Assembly (NCBI RefSeq): GCF_003052165.1
Contig: NZ_CP024869.1
Location: 3,444,001 to 3,508,000 of the forward strand
DNA length: 64,000 nt
Direction: 5' to 3'
From: Dietzia sp. JS16-p6b
GTDB taxonomy: Bacteria; Actinomycetota; Actinomycetes; Mycobacteriales; Mycobacteriaceae
Notes under the pieces: model-generated
Databases searched by the model: none
The model's input: only the letters and a program-made list of their open reading frames with translations
What the model was told of the DNA's origin: nothing
Program-made: the position numbers and the translations under genes
Shown: positions 8,901 to 17,085 of the stretch, one piece after another
How positions within the stretch are numbered: the stretch's first letter is position 1
Layout: each line of letters begins with the position of its first letter

Positions 8901-10178
8901 ATGCAGATCTACCGCCAGTCCCGACGCCTCCGCGACGTGCGCTACGACGTGCGCGGCCCCCTGCTCACCGAAGCCGAGCGACTCGAATCCCAGGGCCACG
9001 ACGTACTGCGGCTCAATCTGGGGAACATGTACCCGTTCGGTCTCGAGGCGCGGCCCGAGATCGTGGAGGCGGTGAGTCGCGACCTCGGCAGCGGCCAGGC
9101 CTACTCGGACTCACGCGGCATCCCGGAGGCCAGGGCGGCGGTGGCCGACCACTACCGGCGATGCGGGGTGGCCGGGTTGCGCGCCGAGGACGTGTTCCTG
9201 GGCAACGGGGTGAGCGAACTCATCACGCTGGTCCTGCAGGCGTTGATCGACCCGGGCGACGAGATCCTGCTCCCGGCGCCGGACTACCCCACCTGGACCG
9301 GCGCGGTGAACCTCACCGGTGGCGTCCCCGTGCACTACCTGGCCGACGAGTCCGACGGCTGGAACCCGTCGCTCGCAGACATCGAGTCGAAGGTCACCCC
9401 GCGGACCACGGCGCTCGTGCTGATCAACCCCAACAACCCGACCGGGGCCGTCTACAGCGCGGAGACCGTCCGGGGCATGGCCGACATCGCCCGCCGGCAC
9501 GGACTCGTCCTGCTCAGCGATGAGATCTACGAGAAACTGGTGTTCGGCGGAGCCCGACACCACCACGCGGCGCTCGCCGCCGGGGACGACGTCCTCTGCC
9601 TGACCTTCGGGGGGCTGTCCAAGGCGTACCGGGTATGCGGGTACCGGGCCGGCTGGGTGGCCGCGACAGGGCCTCTCGAGCGGGCACAGGACCTGCTCGA
9701 AGGACTCACCCTGCTGGCCAACATGCGGGTGTGCCCCAACGTCCCGGGTCAATACGCGATCCCGGTCGCGCTGGCGGAGGACTCACCGTGGGGCGCCGAC
9801 GTGATCGACCCCGACGGCCGGATCGAGCGCCAACTCGCACTGGCGACCGAGCGCCTCGACGCCATCCCGGGCGTGAGCTGCGTGGCCCCCCGCGGCGCGC
9901 TCTACTGCTTCCCCCGGCTGGACACCGAGAGGTTCGGCATCCGGAGCGACGAGGACCTGGTGCTGGACCTACTGCGCTCCGAGCACGTGCTGGTGACCCA
10001 CGGCACCGGTTTCAACTGGCCGGAGCCCGATCACTTCCGGATCGTGTGCCTGCCCGACGCCGCGGTGCTGGAGAGCGCGATCGGCAGGATCACCGGGTAC
10101 CTCGAGCGGCGTGCCCACACGTCAAGAGCGCGAGGCCCCGGGGTCGGAGGTCAGCTCTCGAGAGCCGGCTTGATGTGA
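8901..10178 (+). CDS. PLP-dependent aminotransferase, class I (AlaA-like)
   Basis: A 425-residue fold-type-I aminotransferase. It opens IYRQSRRLRDVRYDVRGPLL, characteristic of the AlaA/glutamate-pyruvate subgroup. It has the NPNNPTGAVY segment near 179-188, the DEIYEKL motif, and the PLP lysine in GGLSKAYRVCGYRAG (Lys about 241). It probably interconverts alanine/pyruvate with glutamate/2-oxoglutarate or a similar pair. The ATG at 8901 is used; an in-frame GTG at 8850 would begin inside the operator. The 3' end overlaps the convergent esterase gene by 28 bases. It is probably controlled by the divergent MocR-type regulator. Confidence 0.9.
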   Translation: MQIYRQSRRLRDVRYDVRGPLLTEAERLESQGHDVLRLNLGNMYPFGLEARPEIVEAVSRDLGSGQAYSDSRGIPEARAAVADHYRRCGVAGLRAEDVFLGNGVSELITLVLQALIDPGDEILLPAPDYPTWTGAVNLTGGVPVHYLADESDGWNPSLADIESKVTPRTTALVLINPNNPTGAVYSAETVRGMADIARRHGLVLLSDEIYEKLVFGGARHHHAALAAGDDVLCLTFGGLSKAYRVCGYRAGWVAATGPLERAQDLLEGLTLLANMRVCPNVPGQYAIPVALAEDSPWGADVIDPDGRIERQLALATERLDAIPGVSCVAPRGALYCFPRLDTERFGIRSDEDLVLDLLRSEHVLVTHGTGFNWPEPDHFRIVCLPDAAVLESAIGRITGYLERRAHTSRARGPGVGGQLSRAGLM

Positions 10179-11338
10179 TCCCACCCGGCGCCGAAGTTCT
10201 TGAGGAAGTTCGGCCAGTTGTGGAAGCCGGTGTCGGAGTAGTCGACCCGGTATCCGACTCCGGCGCGGTCCAGCGCCTTCTCCAACGCCTTCGACCCCTC
10301 CAGCACGCCCATCTCGAGCACCTGGCCGACGATCATGCTCAGGGCGTCCGCGCCACCGCGGTAGTACTCGAGGTCGGCGGGGCCGGCGACGTTGCTCCCG
10401 GAGGAGAAGTACACGGCCGTGTTCCTCAGATCCCCGGCATGGGAGACGGTGTCATGCCGCTTCCACTGCTCGCTGCGGCGCGGGCCCCACATGTTCTCGA
10501 CGTCACCGCCGCGGGTCTCGATCGTGCCGCGGACGGACTGGTATCCGAGCGCGTCCATGGTCGAGTAGTACCCGCTGAACGACATGACGCCCCGGTAGAT
10601 CTCGGGATAGGTGGCCGCGAGGTGCATGGCCGCCTGACCACCCATGGAGGCACCACCGATGGCGCTCTTGCCGTTGGTCTCCAGCCCCTTCGTCGCGAGC
10701 CCCTGCTCGACGATCCCCGGAAGCTCCCGGGTGAGGAAGGTCTCCCACCTGTTGTAGCCGAGCACGGGGTCGGCGCGGTTCCAGTCGGCGTAGTACGAGG
10801 CGTACGCGCCGGTCGGGATGACCACGTGGACGTTGTCCTCGCGCACGCGGTCGTGAATCCGCGCCTGGTGGTTCCAGCCGGAGTTGTATTCGGGAGCGTC
10901 GACGCCGTCGAGCATGTAGAGCACGGGCGCCGGGCCGTCGTCGGTGATGCGCGAGGGCACGACCTCCAGGATGACCTCGCGCTTCATCGCCGCGGACGTG
11001 ACCAGCCAGTACTCGTACTCGCCGGACGTGCGCTCGACCTCGACGAACTCGGACGTGGTGATGGTCTCGTCCACCGGGCGGGGCGCGTTGGGGAGCGGGG
11101 TGGCGGAGCCCTCACCGTCCAGCGGGAAATCCGCGGAGCCGACGGAGCCGATGAACCGGGTGGCCGACCCGAGCGGAACCGAACCGGCCGCCTCGAGGAT
11201 GGTCCCCAGGCTCTCGGAACCCAGCGTCGAGGGGTCGATGCTGGCGGTCTGGGCGAGAACGGGAGTGGCCGACCCGAGGGTCAGGGCAACGGCGAATGCC
11301 CCGGCGGTGGCGACCACACGGTGGAATCCGAGAGGCAT
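10151..11338 (-). CDS. Antigen-85-type mycolyltransferase / secreted esterase
   Basis: A 395-residue secreted protein with a signal peptide ending near residue 30 (ATPVLAQ). The esterase domain (PF00756 type) begins about residue 95. It has YMLDGVDA near 141, the nucleophile elbow IGGASMGG with Ser231, and the catalytic His in DTGFHNW (His373). In Corynebacterium and Mycobacterium this family transfers (coryno)mycolates to trehalose or arabinogalactan outside the membrane. The N-terminal spacer (31-95) is Ser/Gly-rich and of unknown role. Whether it is a true mycolyltransferase or another esterase cannot be settled by eye. Confidence 0.85.
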   Translation of the reverse strand: MPLGFHRVVATAGAFAVALTLGSATPVLAQTASIDPSTLGSESLGTILEAAGSVPLGSATRFIGSVGSADFPLDGEGSATPLPNAPRPVDETITTSEFVEVERTSGEYEYWLVTSAAMKREVILEVVPSRITDDGPAPVLYMLDGVDAPEYNSGWNHQARIHDRVREDNVHVVIPTGAYASYYADWNRADPVLGYNRWETFLTRELPGIVEQGLATKGLETNGKSAIGGASMGGQAAMHLAATYPEIYRGVMSFSGYYSTMDALGYQSVRGTIETRGGDVENMWGPRRSEQWKRHDTVSHAGDLRNTAVYFSSGSNVAGPADLEYYRGGADALSMIVGQVLEMGVLEGSKALEKALDRAGVGYRVDYSDTGFHNWPNFLKNFGAGWDHIKPALES

Positions 11339-11380
11339 GACGCTCCAAGTGCTGTGCGATGTGATCTGTGGAGCTTAGCG

Positions 11381-11875
11381 CTATCCCCGCAGCGCCTCCT
11401 CGACCGCGTCCCGCAGGTCCTCCGGCTTGCGGGTGGGACCGAACCTGTCGATCACCTTTCCGTCGCGCCCCACGAGGAACTTGGTGAAGTTCCACTTGAT
11501 CCGCCCACCGAGCAACCCGGATTTCTCGGATTTGAGCCAGTCGTAGAGCGGGTGGGCTCCCGACCCGTTGACCTCGATCTTGGAGAACACCGGGAACTCC
11601 ACGCCGAAGTTGCGTTCGCAGAACGAGCCGATCTCCTCATCGGAGCCCGGTTCCTGGTGGGCGAACTGGTCACACGGGAATCCGAGTACCACGAAACCCT
11701 GGTCGCGGTAGTCCTCGTACAACTTCTGGAGCCCCTTGTACTGCGGGGTGAATCCGCACTTGCTGGCGGTGTTGACCACCAGGACCACCTGCCCGGCGTA
11801 GTCCGCCAGGTCCTTCTCGCTCCCGTCGAGCAGGCCCGCTCGAAAATCCGTGAGAGTGACATTGTCATCGGGCAC
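11381..11875 (-). CDS. Glutathione peroxidase-family thiol peroxidase
   Basis: A 164-residue protein of the GPx/BsaA family. The peroxidatic residue is Cys in NTASKCGFTPQ, the conserved FPCDQF segment carries the second cysteine, and the KWNFTKFLV motif holds the Trp-Asn pair. Bacterial Cys-type members usually use thioredoxin rather than glutathione, and mycolata lack glutathione. The GTG start at 11875 was chosen because GAGGAG lies seven bases upstream; the ATG at 11899 would make the protein eight residues longer and has no such site. It detoxifies peroxides in the cytosol. Confidence 0.92.
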   Translation of the reverse strand: MPDDNVTLTDFRAGLLDGSEKDLADYAGQVVLVVNTASKCGFTPQYKGLQKLYEDYRDQGFVVLGFPCDQFAHQEPGSDEEIGSFCERNFGVEFPVFSKIEVNGSGAHPLYDWLKSEKSGLLGGRIKWNFTKFLVGRDGKVIDRFGPTRKPEDLRDAVEEALRG

Positions 11876-11991
11876 GGCGCAGCTCCTCGTCGTCGTCATG
11901 ACAGGCGGGGGGCACCCGCCGTCCGTCCCGAGGCTTCCACACCCTCGCCCACCGCGCACCTGGCGTCACCTCGCCCGCTCCGCACCTGGCG

Positions 11992-13338
11992 TCACCTCGT
12001 CGCGGACGCTCCGGACACCTCGGGCATCCGCAACCCGGACACCGCCCCGATCACTCCGAGCACCGCGAGAAAGACCAGCGCCCATTCGATCCCCGCCAGC
12101 GCGAGAGCCGAGGTGATGCCGCCCGTCACGAGCAGGATGACGCCCATGGCCGAGTTGGAGACCGCGACGTAGGTCGTGCGCAGGTCCCCCTCCGCCACGT
12201 CCACCACGTAGGTCTTGCGGCCCACCCGCACCCCGGAGTGCAGGAGGGTGAGCAGGAAGTAGCCGCCCACGAAGAACGCGGTCCCCGGGCCGGACGACCC
12301 GTCCACACCGAACAGCGAGACGGCGGCCACGAAACCGAGCGTCACCGCCGACGCGGCGGCGGCGGCCCCTGCCATGAGCCGCCGACTGGACCGGTCGGCG
12401 ACCCGGCCGAAGACCCGCCCCCCGATGAGCGAGGCGACACCGGAGGCCAGGATGAAGCCGCCGAGTCCGGCGAGCGCCCCGGTGCCCGCCGCCACGGACA
12501 TGGACACGATGAACGGCGGGCTCAGCGAGGACACCAGCACCAGACCTCGGACGGTGACGAACCGCCGGAACGTCCGGTCCTCGCGGAACAGGCGGGCAGC
12601 CTCGGCGAACCAGGATCCGCGGCCCTCGTCTACCGGGTCGTCGGAGGTCCCGGCGTCCGTCTCCCCCGCCGGCTCGGTGACGCGCGCGTAGACCAGGGCT
12701 GACAGCACCCACAGCGCGGCTCCGCCGGCCAGGAGCAGGGCGAGTGCGCCGGCGCTCAGGTCGTCACCTCCGAGCGCCCGGATCGCCAACCCGAGGGTCA
12801 CGGCGACGATCCCGGCCGCCGACGTCGCGAGACCGATGATCTGCCCGCGTTCCCCGGAGGGGATGGTGCGGCCCTGGACATCCTTGGAGGCGATCGAGCA
12901 CAGGCACCTCCCGAGGGAGAACACCACGAGCGCGGCCAGGATCCCCACCCCGGCGGCCGTGCCGTGGCCGAGTGCCGCGACCCCGGCCATCACCGCCACC
13001 GCGGCGGCCTGCACCCCGGCCCCGGTGATGAAGACCCACTTGCGGTGGGTGACCCGCAGGACGAGTGGGGTGAGCAGCACCTGGGGCAGCATCGACCCCG
13101 ACTCCCTGATGGGCACCAGCAGACCGACCAGCGCCGCGGGTACCCCGAGGACGTGGAACAGCCACGGCAGCACCGTGGAGGCGTTGACCGCCTGATCCCC
13201 CGAGGACTGCAGGGTGTTGGCCGCCACCAGCCGCAGGCCGTTGCGGGGGATGTCGCGTGCCACCCGCTCCGGGAGGTCGCCCCCGCCGGAGTGCTCGCGG
13301 GTGACGAGGGCGGAGTAGACGGTCTCGGCGGCGGTCAC
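11992..13338 (-). CDS. MFS-type transporter
   Basis: A 448-residue integral membrane protein with about 11-12 hydrophobic segments and a central cytosolic loop near residues 225-250 (rich in Asp, Glu and Gly). The loop-2-like segment LRVTHRKWVF and the later GRVFGRVADRSSRR resemble the paired basic turn motifs of major facilitator proteins. The substrate is unknown. The GTG start at 13338 lies ten bases after a TAGGCT -10 box (13348-13353, read on the minus strand), suggesting a leaderless message. The neighbours do not indicate a cargo. Confidence 0.82.
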   Translation of the reverse strand: MTAAETVYSALVTREHSGGGDLPERVARDIPRNGLRLVAANTLQSSGDQAVNASTVLPWLFHVLGVPAALVGLLVPIRESGSMLPQVLLTPLVLRVTHRKWVFITGAGVQAAAVAVMAGVAALGHGTAAGVGILAALVVFSLGRCLCSIASKDVQGRTIPSGERGQIIGLATSAAGIVAVTLGLAIRALGGDDLSAGALALLLAGGAALWVLSALVYARVTEPAGETDAGTSDDPVDEGRGSWFAEAARLFREDRTFRRFVTVRGLVLVSSLSPPFIVSMSVAAGTGALAGLGGFILASGVASLIGGRVFGRVADRSSRRLMAGAAAAASAVTLGFVAAVSLFGVDGSSGPGTAFFVGGYFLLTLLHSGVRVGRKTYVVDVAEGDLRTTYVAVSNSAMGVILLVTGGITSALALAGIEWALVFLAVLGVIGAVSGLRMPEVSGASATR

Positions 13339-13347
13339 GGTCTGGAG

Positions 13348-13353
13348 AGCCTA
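13348..13353 (-). promoter_or_regulatory. -10 box for the MFS gene
   Basis: On the minus strand TAGGCT ends ten bases before the GTG start, a spacing close to that of leaderless actinobacterial transcripts. Confidence 0.4.
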
Positions 13354-13402
13354 ATCGCCGCCGGCCGCGACGCCCGCGATGCCCGGGACCGGGCGCCGTG
13401 GA

Positions 13403-13744
13403 TCAGGCCAGCGGGCCACCACAGGTGGGCCAGGCGCCCGGCCCCTGTCCGGCGAGGACGCGCTCGCCGATGTCGATCTGCTGCTCTCGGGTGGCCTGGT
13501 CCGCGGTCGGGGCGTACTCCGCGCCACCGAAGCCGGTCCAGGTCTGGGCGGCGAACTGCAGGCCACCGTAGTAGCCGTTGCCGGTGTCGATGTGCCAGTC
13601 GCCACCGGACTCACACTGGGCCACCTGATCCCAGGCGCTCGCCGGCGCGGCGGTGGCGGCGGGGGCGGCCAGCGAGGCCCCACCCGCGGCGATACCGCCA
13701 GCGAGCATCGCACCGGTCAGCGTTCGGACGAGCGTCTTCTGCAT
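13403..13744 (-). CDS. Resuscitation-promoting factor (Rpf)-like transglycosylase, short form
   Basis: A 113-residue secreted protein. A signal peptide covers about 1-37 (the cleavage region is Ala-rich, TAAPASA). It is followed directly by a single Rpf/transglycosylase domain: WDQVAQCESGGDWHIDTGNG with the catalytic Glu45, then YYGGLQFAAQTW and a C-terminal Trp-Pro-x-Cys pairing with Cys44. Rpf proteins cleave peptidoglycan and stimulate regrowth of dormant actinobacteria. The architecture matches the short mycobacterial RpfC/D/E type. The ATG at 13744 has AGGAGG just upstream. It stands alone, followed by the MFS gene on the same strand. Confidence 0.93.
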   Translation of the reverse strand: MQKTLVRTLTGAMLAGGIAAGGASLAAPAATAAPASAWDQVAQCESGGDWHIDTGNGYYGGLQFAAQTWTGFGGAEYAPTADQATREQQIDIGERVLAGQGPGAWPTCGGPLA

Positions 13745-14045
13745 GTCTCGTGACCTCCTGGGTCTCGGGTCGTGCCACTGTGCCTGCCCGCCGACGGGCT
13801 CCCCCTGGCGGCGACCAGGCCCCCGATCGACGGGGACGGCGGACGACCCTACGAGCGGGGTCCGGGGACGACGCAACCCGACGCGGCGCCACATCCTGGA
13901 TCCAGGAAGGGATCGGGCGAGAGGAGGGCGGGCCCCATCGGCGTCACCGCAGGTCATCGGGACGCCTCGCGATCGCACCGCGGAAGCCGGACTCCTCGGT
14001 GAGATGGCTCACCCTTGCGTCGGCGACCCGGGAGGCTCCCGTCCC
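13745..14045. other. Intergenic region upstream of the rpf-like gene
   Basis: About 300 bases without a credible gene. It carries the ribosome-binding site of the rpf-like gene (CAGGAGGT on the minus strand) and a small hairpin at 13998-14013 (GGTGAG, four-base loop, CTCACC) just past the end of the SRPBCC gene, possibly its terminator. Because rpf genes in related bacteria often carry a c-di-AMP (ydaO) riboswitch, its conserved boxes were looked for here and not found. Confidence 0.5.
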
Positions 14046-14510
14046 TCAGCCCGCCACGACCGCGGCGAGGTTGGACAGCGAGTCCTCGAGCTCCTGCTCG
14101 GACACCAGGGGGAAGGAGACCTTCTTGAGGATCTCCTTGTCGGTGACCTTGCCCCAGTCGTAGGTGAGGCGGACCAGCGTCGACTCGGGCCCGCGGTTCT
14201 CGAGCTCCCAGACCCATTCCCAGCCGGGGGGCTCGGTGCCGGCGGGCGCGGTCTGCCACGCCAGGATCTTGTCCTTGCCGTATCCCGTCACGTGGTTCTC
14301 CGTGCGGTACTCACCACCCATGTGCTCGCCCTCCATGTCCATGGCGAACACGTCTCCGACCTGCTGGATCCGGTCGGACTTGTAGTCGCCGCGCACGAAG
14401 CCCGAGCCGTCCAGCCTGGCATGGTTCTCCGGGTTGGTGAGGACCTCGAAGATCTCGGCCGCCGAGTGGTCGATCACGCGCTCGACGGTGATGTTCGTTG
14501 ATGTGGTCAT
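14046..14510 (-). CDS. SRPBCC/START-like ligand-binding family protein
   Basis: A 154-residue protein starting TTSTNITVERVIDHSAAEIF after the initiator, the usual beginning of a polyketide-cyclase/AHSA1-like helix-grip domain. The central GTEPPGWEWVWELE and TLVRLTYDWGKV strands complete the sheet. Such proteins bind hydrophobic ligands in a deep pocket. The ATG at 14510 has GTGGAGG upstream; an in-frame extension to 14651 is not supported. It is divergent from the TspO-like gene, from which it is separated by 96 bases. Ligand unknown. Confidence 0.8.
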   Translation of the reverse strand: MTTSTNITVERVIDHSAAEIFEVLTNPENHARLDGSGFVRGDYKSDRIQQVGDVFAMDMEGEHMGGEYRTENHVTGYGKDKILAWQTAPAGTEPPGWEWVWELENRGPESTLVRLTYDWGKVTDKEILKKVSFPLVSEQELEDSLSNLAAVVAG

Positions 14511-14593
14511 GTCCTCCACCCTGCCCGGCCGGTCGGCGTCGTGCATCCGGTCTGCGGGTCGCCGGCCGGGTCGCCGGCCCCGTGAACCGCCGC

Positions 14594-14599
14594 TACCGT
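14594..14599 (+). promoter_or_regulatory. -10 box of a probable leaderless transcript
   Basis: TACCGT (TANNNT type) ends eight bases before the ATG at 14607, the geometry of leaderless actinobacterial mRNAs. Confidence 0.45.
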
Positions 14600-14606
14600 C
14601 GTGGAC

Positions 14607-15488
14607 ATGGACCAGTCGACACCGCACCGGACCGAGGCGTCCACTACCCACGCCACCCCGACGGAGACCCGTGTGACCCGGGAGACGGGATGGGCCATGC
14701 CCGTGGTCACACTCCTGGGGGTGGCGGCGGCCATCGTGGCCGCGTTCGTCGGGAGCGGCGCCCTCGGTGGCACCCCGGTGGCCGACGCCGCGGGCGGTGC
14801 GCTGTCCGCGGACGCCACACCGGTGGCCCCGGCGGGATCAGCGTTCAACATCTGGAGCGTCATCTATCTGGGGCTGATCGTCTACGCCCTCTGGCAACTG
14901 TCCCCGACCGCCCGCCGTTCGGCCCGGCAGCGGGCGCTGCGCCCGTGGGCACTGGCGTCGGTCCTGCTCAACGCCGCCTGGATCTGGACCGTCCAGCTCG
15001 ACCAGGTCGGGCTCTCGGTGGTGGTGATCCTCGTGCTGCTCGCGGTGCTGATCCGCATCATGTACCTCCTCGGCGCACCCCGCACCGGCGGCGCGGTGGA
15101 GCTGGTCGTCACCGACGGCACGTTCGGTCTCTACCTGGGCTGGGTGTCGGTGGCGACGCTCGCCAACACCTTCGCGTGGCTCGCCGCCGAGGGCGTGGCC
15201 CCGGTGACCGACATCCCGCTCGGGGTCGTCGGCATCGTCGCCGCCGCGGGCATCGGCGTCGCCACCGCCCTACTGAGCCGAGGCCGGGTGGCCCCAGCCC
15301 TGGCCACCTCCTGGGGCCTCGCGTGGGTGGCCGTGGGACGCACCGAAGGCGATTTCGAGTCCGGGGCGCTGGTCTGGACCGCGGCGGCGGCCTCAGCCGT
15401 CGTCATCGCGGTGGCCTTGCTCACCTGGCTCCGGGTCCGCCGTGCGGCGCCGACCCGTCAGGACGCCAGTCTCTCCGGCAGGTCCTGA
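14607..15488 (+). CDS. TspO/MBR-related tryptophan-rich membrane protein
   Basis: A 293-residue protein with about eight hydrophobic segments. AFNIWSVIYLGLIVYALWQ and SVLLNAAWIWTVQ recall the F-x-W-x-x-Y and LN-x-x-W signatures of the TspO/MBR (tryptophan-rich sensory) family, though it is longer than the classic 160-residue form. TspO proteins bind tetrapyrroles or sterols. A GTG at 14601 is in frame, but the ATG at 14607 fits a leaderless start. Its end overlaps the convergent hydrolase gene by 31 bases. Confidence 0.65.
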   Translation: MDQSTPHRTEASTTHATPTETRVTRETGWAMPVVTLLGVAAAIVAAFVGSGALGGTPVADAAGGALSADATPVAPAGSAFNIWSVIYLGLIVYALWQLSPTARRSARQRALRPWALASVLLNAAWIWTVQLDQVGLSVVVILVLLAVLIRIMYLLGAPRTGGAVELVVTDGTFGLYLGWVSVATLANTFAWLAAEGVAPVTDIPLGVVGIVAAAGIGVATALLSRGRVAPALATSWGLAWVAVGRTEGDFESGALVWTAAAASAVVIAVALLTWLRVRRAAPTRQDASLSGRS

Positions 15489-16267
15489 GGCGGGGTCCGC
15501 GGGGCACCCAGCTGGCCGACCAGCCGGTCGCCGAGGATCTCCAGTGGCGACCTGCCCTCGGGACCCGGCTCGGAGTACTGCGCGGCGTAGCCGCGGTCCT
15601 CGTACCTCGCCAGCGCGGCGCGCGCCTGATCCAGACGGCGCCCGACCGCCATCGGCCACTCCGCCGGCCGCTGGAGCACGTGCAGACGCAGGGCCAGCTG
15701 CGTGCGGGAGTCCGGCAGGTCCTCGAGCAGTCCACGGAAGACCTGATCCGGTGTCAACGGGGAGTCACGGACCGCGGCCCTCAGGAGACTGTCCCTCTCG
15801 ATGCCGCTCAACGGGTCCCCGGGGACCGAGACCCAGACCGTCCGCTCCGGAAGGGGACCCGCGCGCCTGCCGGCCACCCCCTGGCCACCCGGGTCCGCTG
15901 TTCCCGGCAGCCAGCGGTCACGCGGCCGGAACGGGTCCCCGAGCAGGCCCACGGCGAGCACCCTGTCCAGCTGATCGGGGTGTGCGTCCAGCCAGTCGTG
16001 GATGACGCGGCATCCGCAGCAGCAGCCCAGGAGGACGATCCCGTCGGACGGGTGGAGACCCACGAGTCTGGCCAGATCCGCCACTCCCGCCGCCGAGGCG
16101 GCGTCCCAGCTCCGCGGGCGGTGGAGGCGCGTCCGTTCCGGCTCCGGCCACTGCACCCGGACCGCGGCGCGGGCGCCGAGGCGGGAGGACAGGTCGTCGA
16201 CGAAGCCGTCCAGCACCCCCGAGGAGGAGCGGTACGACCCCTCGCCGTCCGCGACGATGATCCGCAT
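15458..16267 (-). CDS. Cutinase/LysB-like alpha/beta hydrolase with Cys in the nucleophile position
   Basis: A 269-residue protein without a signal peptide. The plan is that of phage lysin-B/cutinase-like hydrolases: a first strand near the N-terminus, an elbow at 78-88 (VLLGCCCGCRV), then AVGLLGDPFRPRDRW and VWVSVPGDPLSG, the segments that normally hold the catalytic Asp region. Where the family has G-x-Ser-x-G, this protein has G81-C-C83-C-G85, so the nucleophile would be Cys or the protein may be inactive. The ATG at 16267 has GAGAGGTGG upstream. It has its own strong promoter. The function is not established. Confidence 0.55.
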   Translation of the reverse strand: MRIIVADGEGSYRSSSGVLDGFVDDLSSRLGARAAVRVQWPEPERTRLHRPRSWDAASAAGVADLARLVGLHPSDGIVLLGCCCGCRVIHDWLDAHPDQLDRVLAVGLLGDPFRPRDRWLPGTADPGGQGVAGRRAGPLPERTVWVSVPGDPLSGIERDSLLRAAVRDSPLTPDQVFRGLLEDLPDSRTQLALRLHVLQRPAEWPMAVGRRLDQARAALARYEDRGYAAQYSEPGPEGRSPLEILGDRLVGQLGAPRTPPQDLPERLAS

Positions 16268-16320
16268 GGTGTCCACCTCTCCGGCGGCCCGCGGCCTCGG
16301 CCAGGGGGCTGGCGCGGGAT

Positions 16321-16363
16321 ATGCCTGTCCCCCGAAAGTAGGACAGGCATGCGGTCGTGTCAA
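16321..16363 (-). promoter_or_regulatory. Strong promoter with an embedded 10-bp inverted repeat
   Basis: Read on the minus strand, TTGACA (16358-16363) and TACTTT (16335-16340) are separated by 17 bases, a near-consensus sigma-70-type promoter for the LysB-like gene. The -10 lies inside a perfect inverted repeat, ATGCCTGTCC at 16321-16330 and GGACAGGCAT at 16341-16350, with a ten-base centre. A bound repressor would block the promoter directly. Confidence 0.7.
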
Positions 16364-16436
16364 TAAGTATTCATTGATAACTCCTGCGTTGCGGTACCAC
16401 CACCCCCGCCGCGGCCGTCCCGCGACCCGTCCCGTC

Positions 16437-17000
16437 TCACCCCTTGGCGGCCGCCACGATCACCTGCGCCGCATCATCGGCCACCCGGAACGCCGTGGTC
16501 TCACCGAACACCGTCGCGGCGACCTGCGCCCCCTCGTAGAGCTGGTGGACGGCCGCCGCCACGGCGGGGTCACCACCGACGAGCTCAGCGAGCAGCCTCC
16601 GCATCCACCGCTTCTCCTCCCTGATCGTCTCGGCGGCGGCAGAACGCCCCGCTCCCCCGACCTCGGCCCACGCGTTGACGAAAGCGCATCCGCGCCGGTT
16701 CGGCCCGGCCCAGTCCTCGGCCCGCCGGAAGAACCGGGGCAGGGTCCACTCCGTCGCGTCGAGATGATCGACGAGATACTGCTGCCACCGGCTGCCGCGT
16801 CGCCGCAGGTACGCGTCGACGAGGCCGTCCTTGGACCCGAAGCGCTGATAGAGCGTGCGTTTGGTCGTCCGCGCCTGCTCGGCGATGAGTTCGACGCCCA
16901 CTGCGGTGATGCCCCGCGAGTAGAAGAGCTCGTCGGCCGCCAGGAGGATGCGCTCCCCCACCTCGGTCGTGGGGATGATCGGCCACGGCTCAGGGGTCAC
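16437..17000 (-). CDS. TetR-family transcriptional regulator
   Basis: A 187-residue protein. The helix-turn-helix lies at 14-60 (ILLAADELFYSRGITAVGV then TTKRTLYQRFGSKDGL), followed by a ligand domain with a conserved-looking NRRGCAFVNAWAE. GTG at 17000 is preceded by GAGGAGG six bases upstream, which sets the start; the frame continues well upstream without coding character. It is divergent from an EamA transporter, and a perfect palindrome lies between them. It is probably a self-regulating repressor of the exporter. Confidence 0.9.
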   Translation of the reverse strand: MTPEPWPIIPTTEVGERILLAADELFYSRGITAVGVELIAEQARTTKRTLYQRFGSKDGLVDAYLRRRGSRWQQYLVDHLDATEWTLPRFFRRAEDWAGPNRRGCAFVNAWAEVGGAGRSAAAETIREEKRWMRRLLAELVGGDPAVAAAVHQLYEGAQVAATVFGETTAFRVADDAAQVIVAAAKG

Positions 17001-17016
17001 CCGGTCCTCCTCGGGA

Positions 17017-17052
17017 CAGTGCACTCCCCGGCGGTGCCCGACGGGTGCACTG
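17017..17052. promoter_or_regulatory. 8-bp inverted repeat upstream of the TetR gene
   Basis: CAGTGCAC at 17017-17024 and GTGCACTG at 17045-17052 are exact reverse complements separated by 20 bases. It may be a second operator for the divergent pair or a hairpin in the regulator's leader. Confidence 0.35.
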
Positions 17053-17057
17053 ACAGT

Positions 17058-17071
17058 ATACCGATCGGTAT
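17058..17071. promoter_or_regulatory. Palindromic TetR operator
   Basis: ATACCGATCGGTAT is a perfect 14-bp palindrome in the 85-base spacer between the TetR and EamA genes. It overlaps a TATGCT -10 box (17069-17074) for the exporter. This sequence type is a typical TetR-family site. Confidence 0.75.
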
Positions 17072-17085
17072 GCTTTGCTCGGGCC

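Noticed and set aside
9635-12172. Very long plus-strand open frame across three minus-strand genes
   Set aside because: It is the antisense shadow of the mycolyltransferase and peroxidase genes; high G+C removes stop codons. The composition is Arg/Gly/Asp-rich with no family blocks.
13745-14045. c-di-AMP (ydaO) riboswitch before the rpf-like gene
   Set aside because: The family's conserved GGGGTGAATC-like and AACCC...AGGC-like boxes could not be found on the minus strand; only a small hairpin was seen.
15458-16267. Assignment as a phage endolysin in a prophage
   Set aside because: No other phage genes, integrase or attachment repeats are present nearby; it lies among housekeeping genes and has its own promoter.
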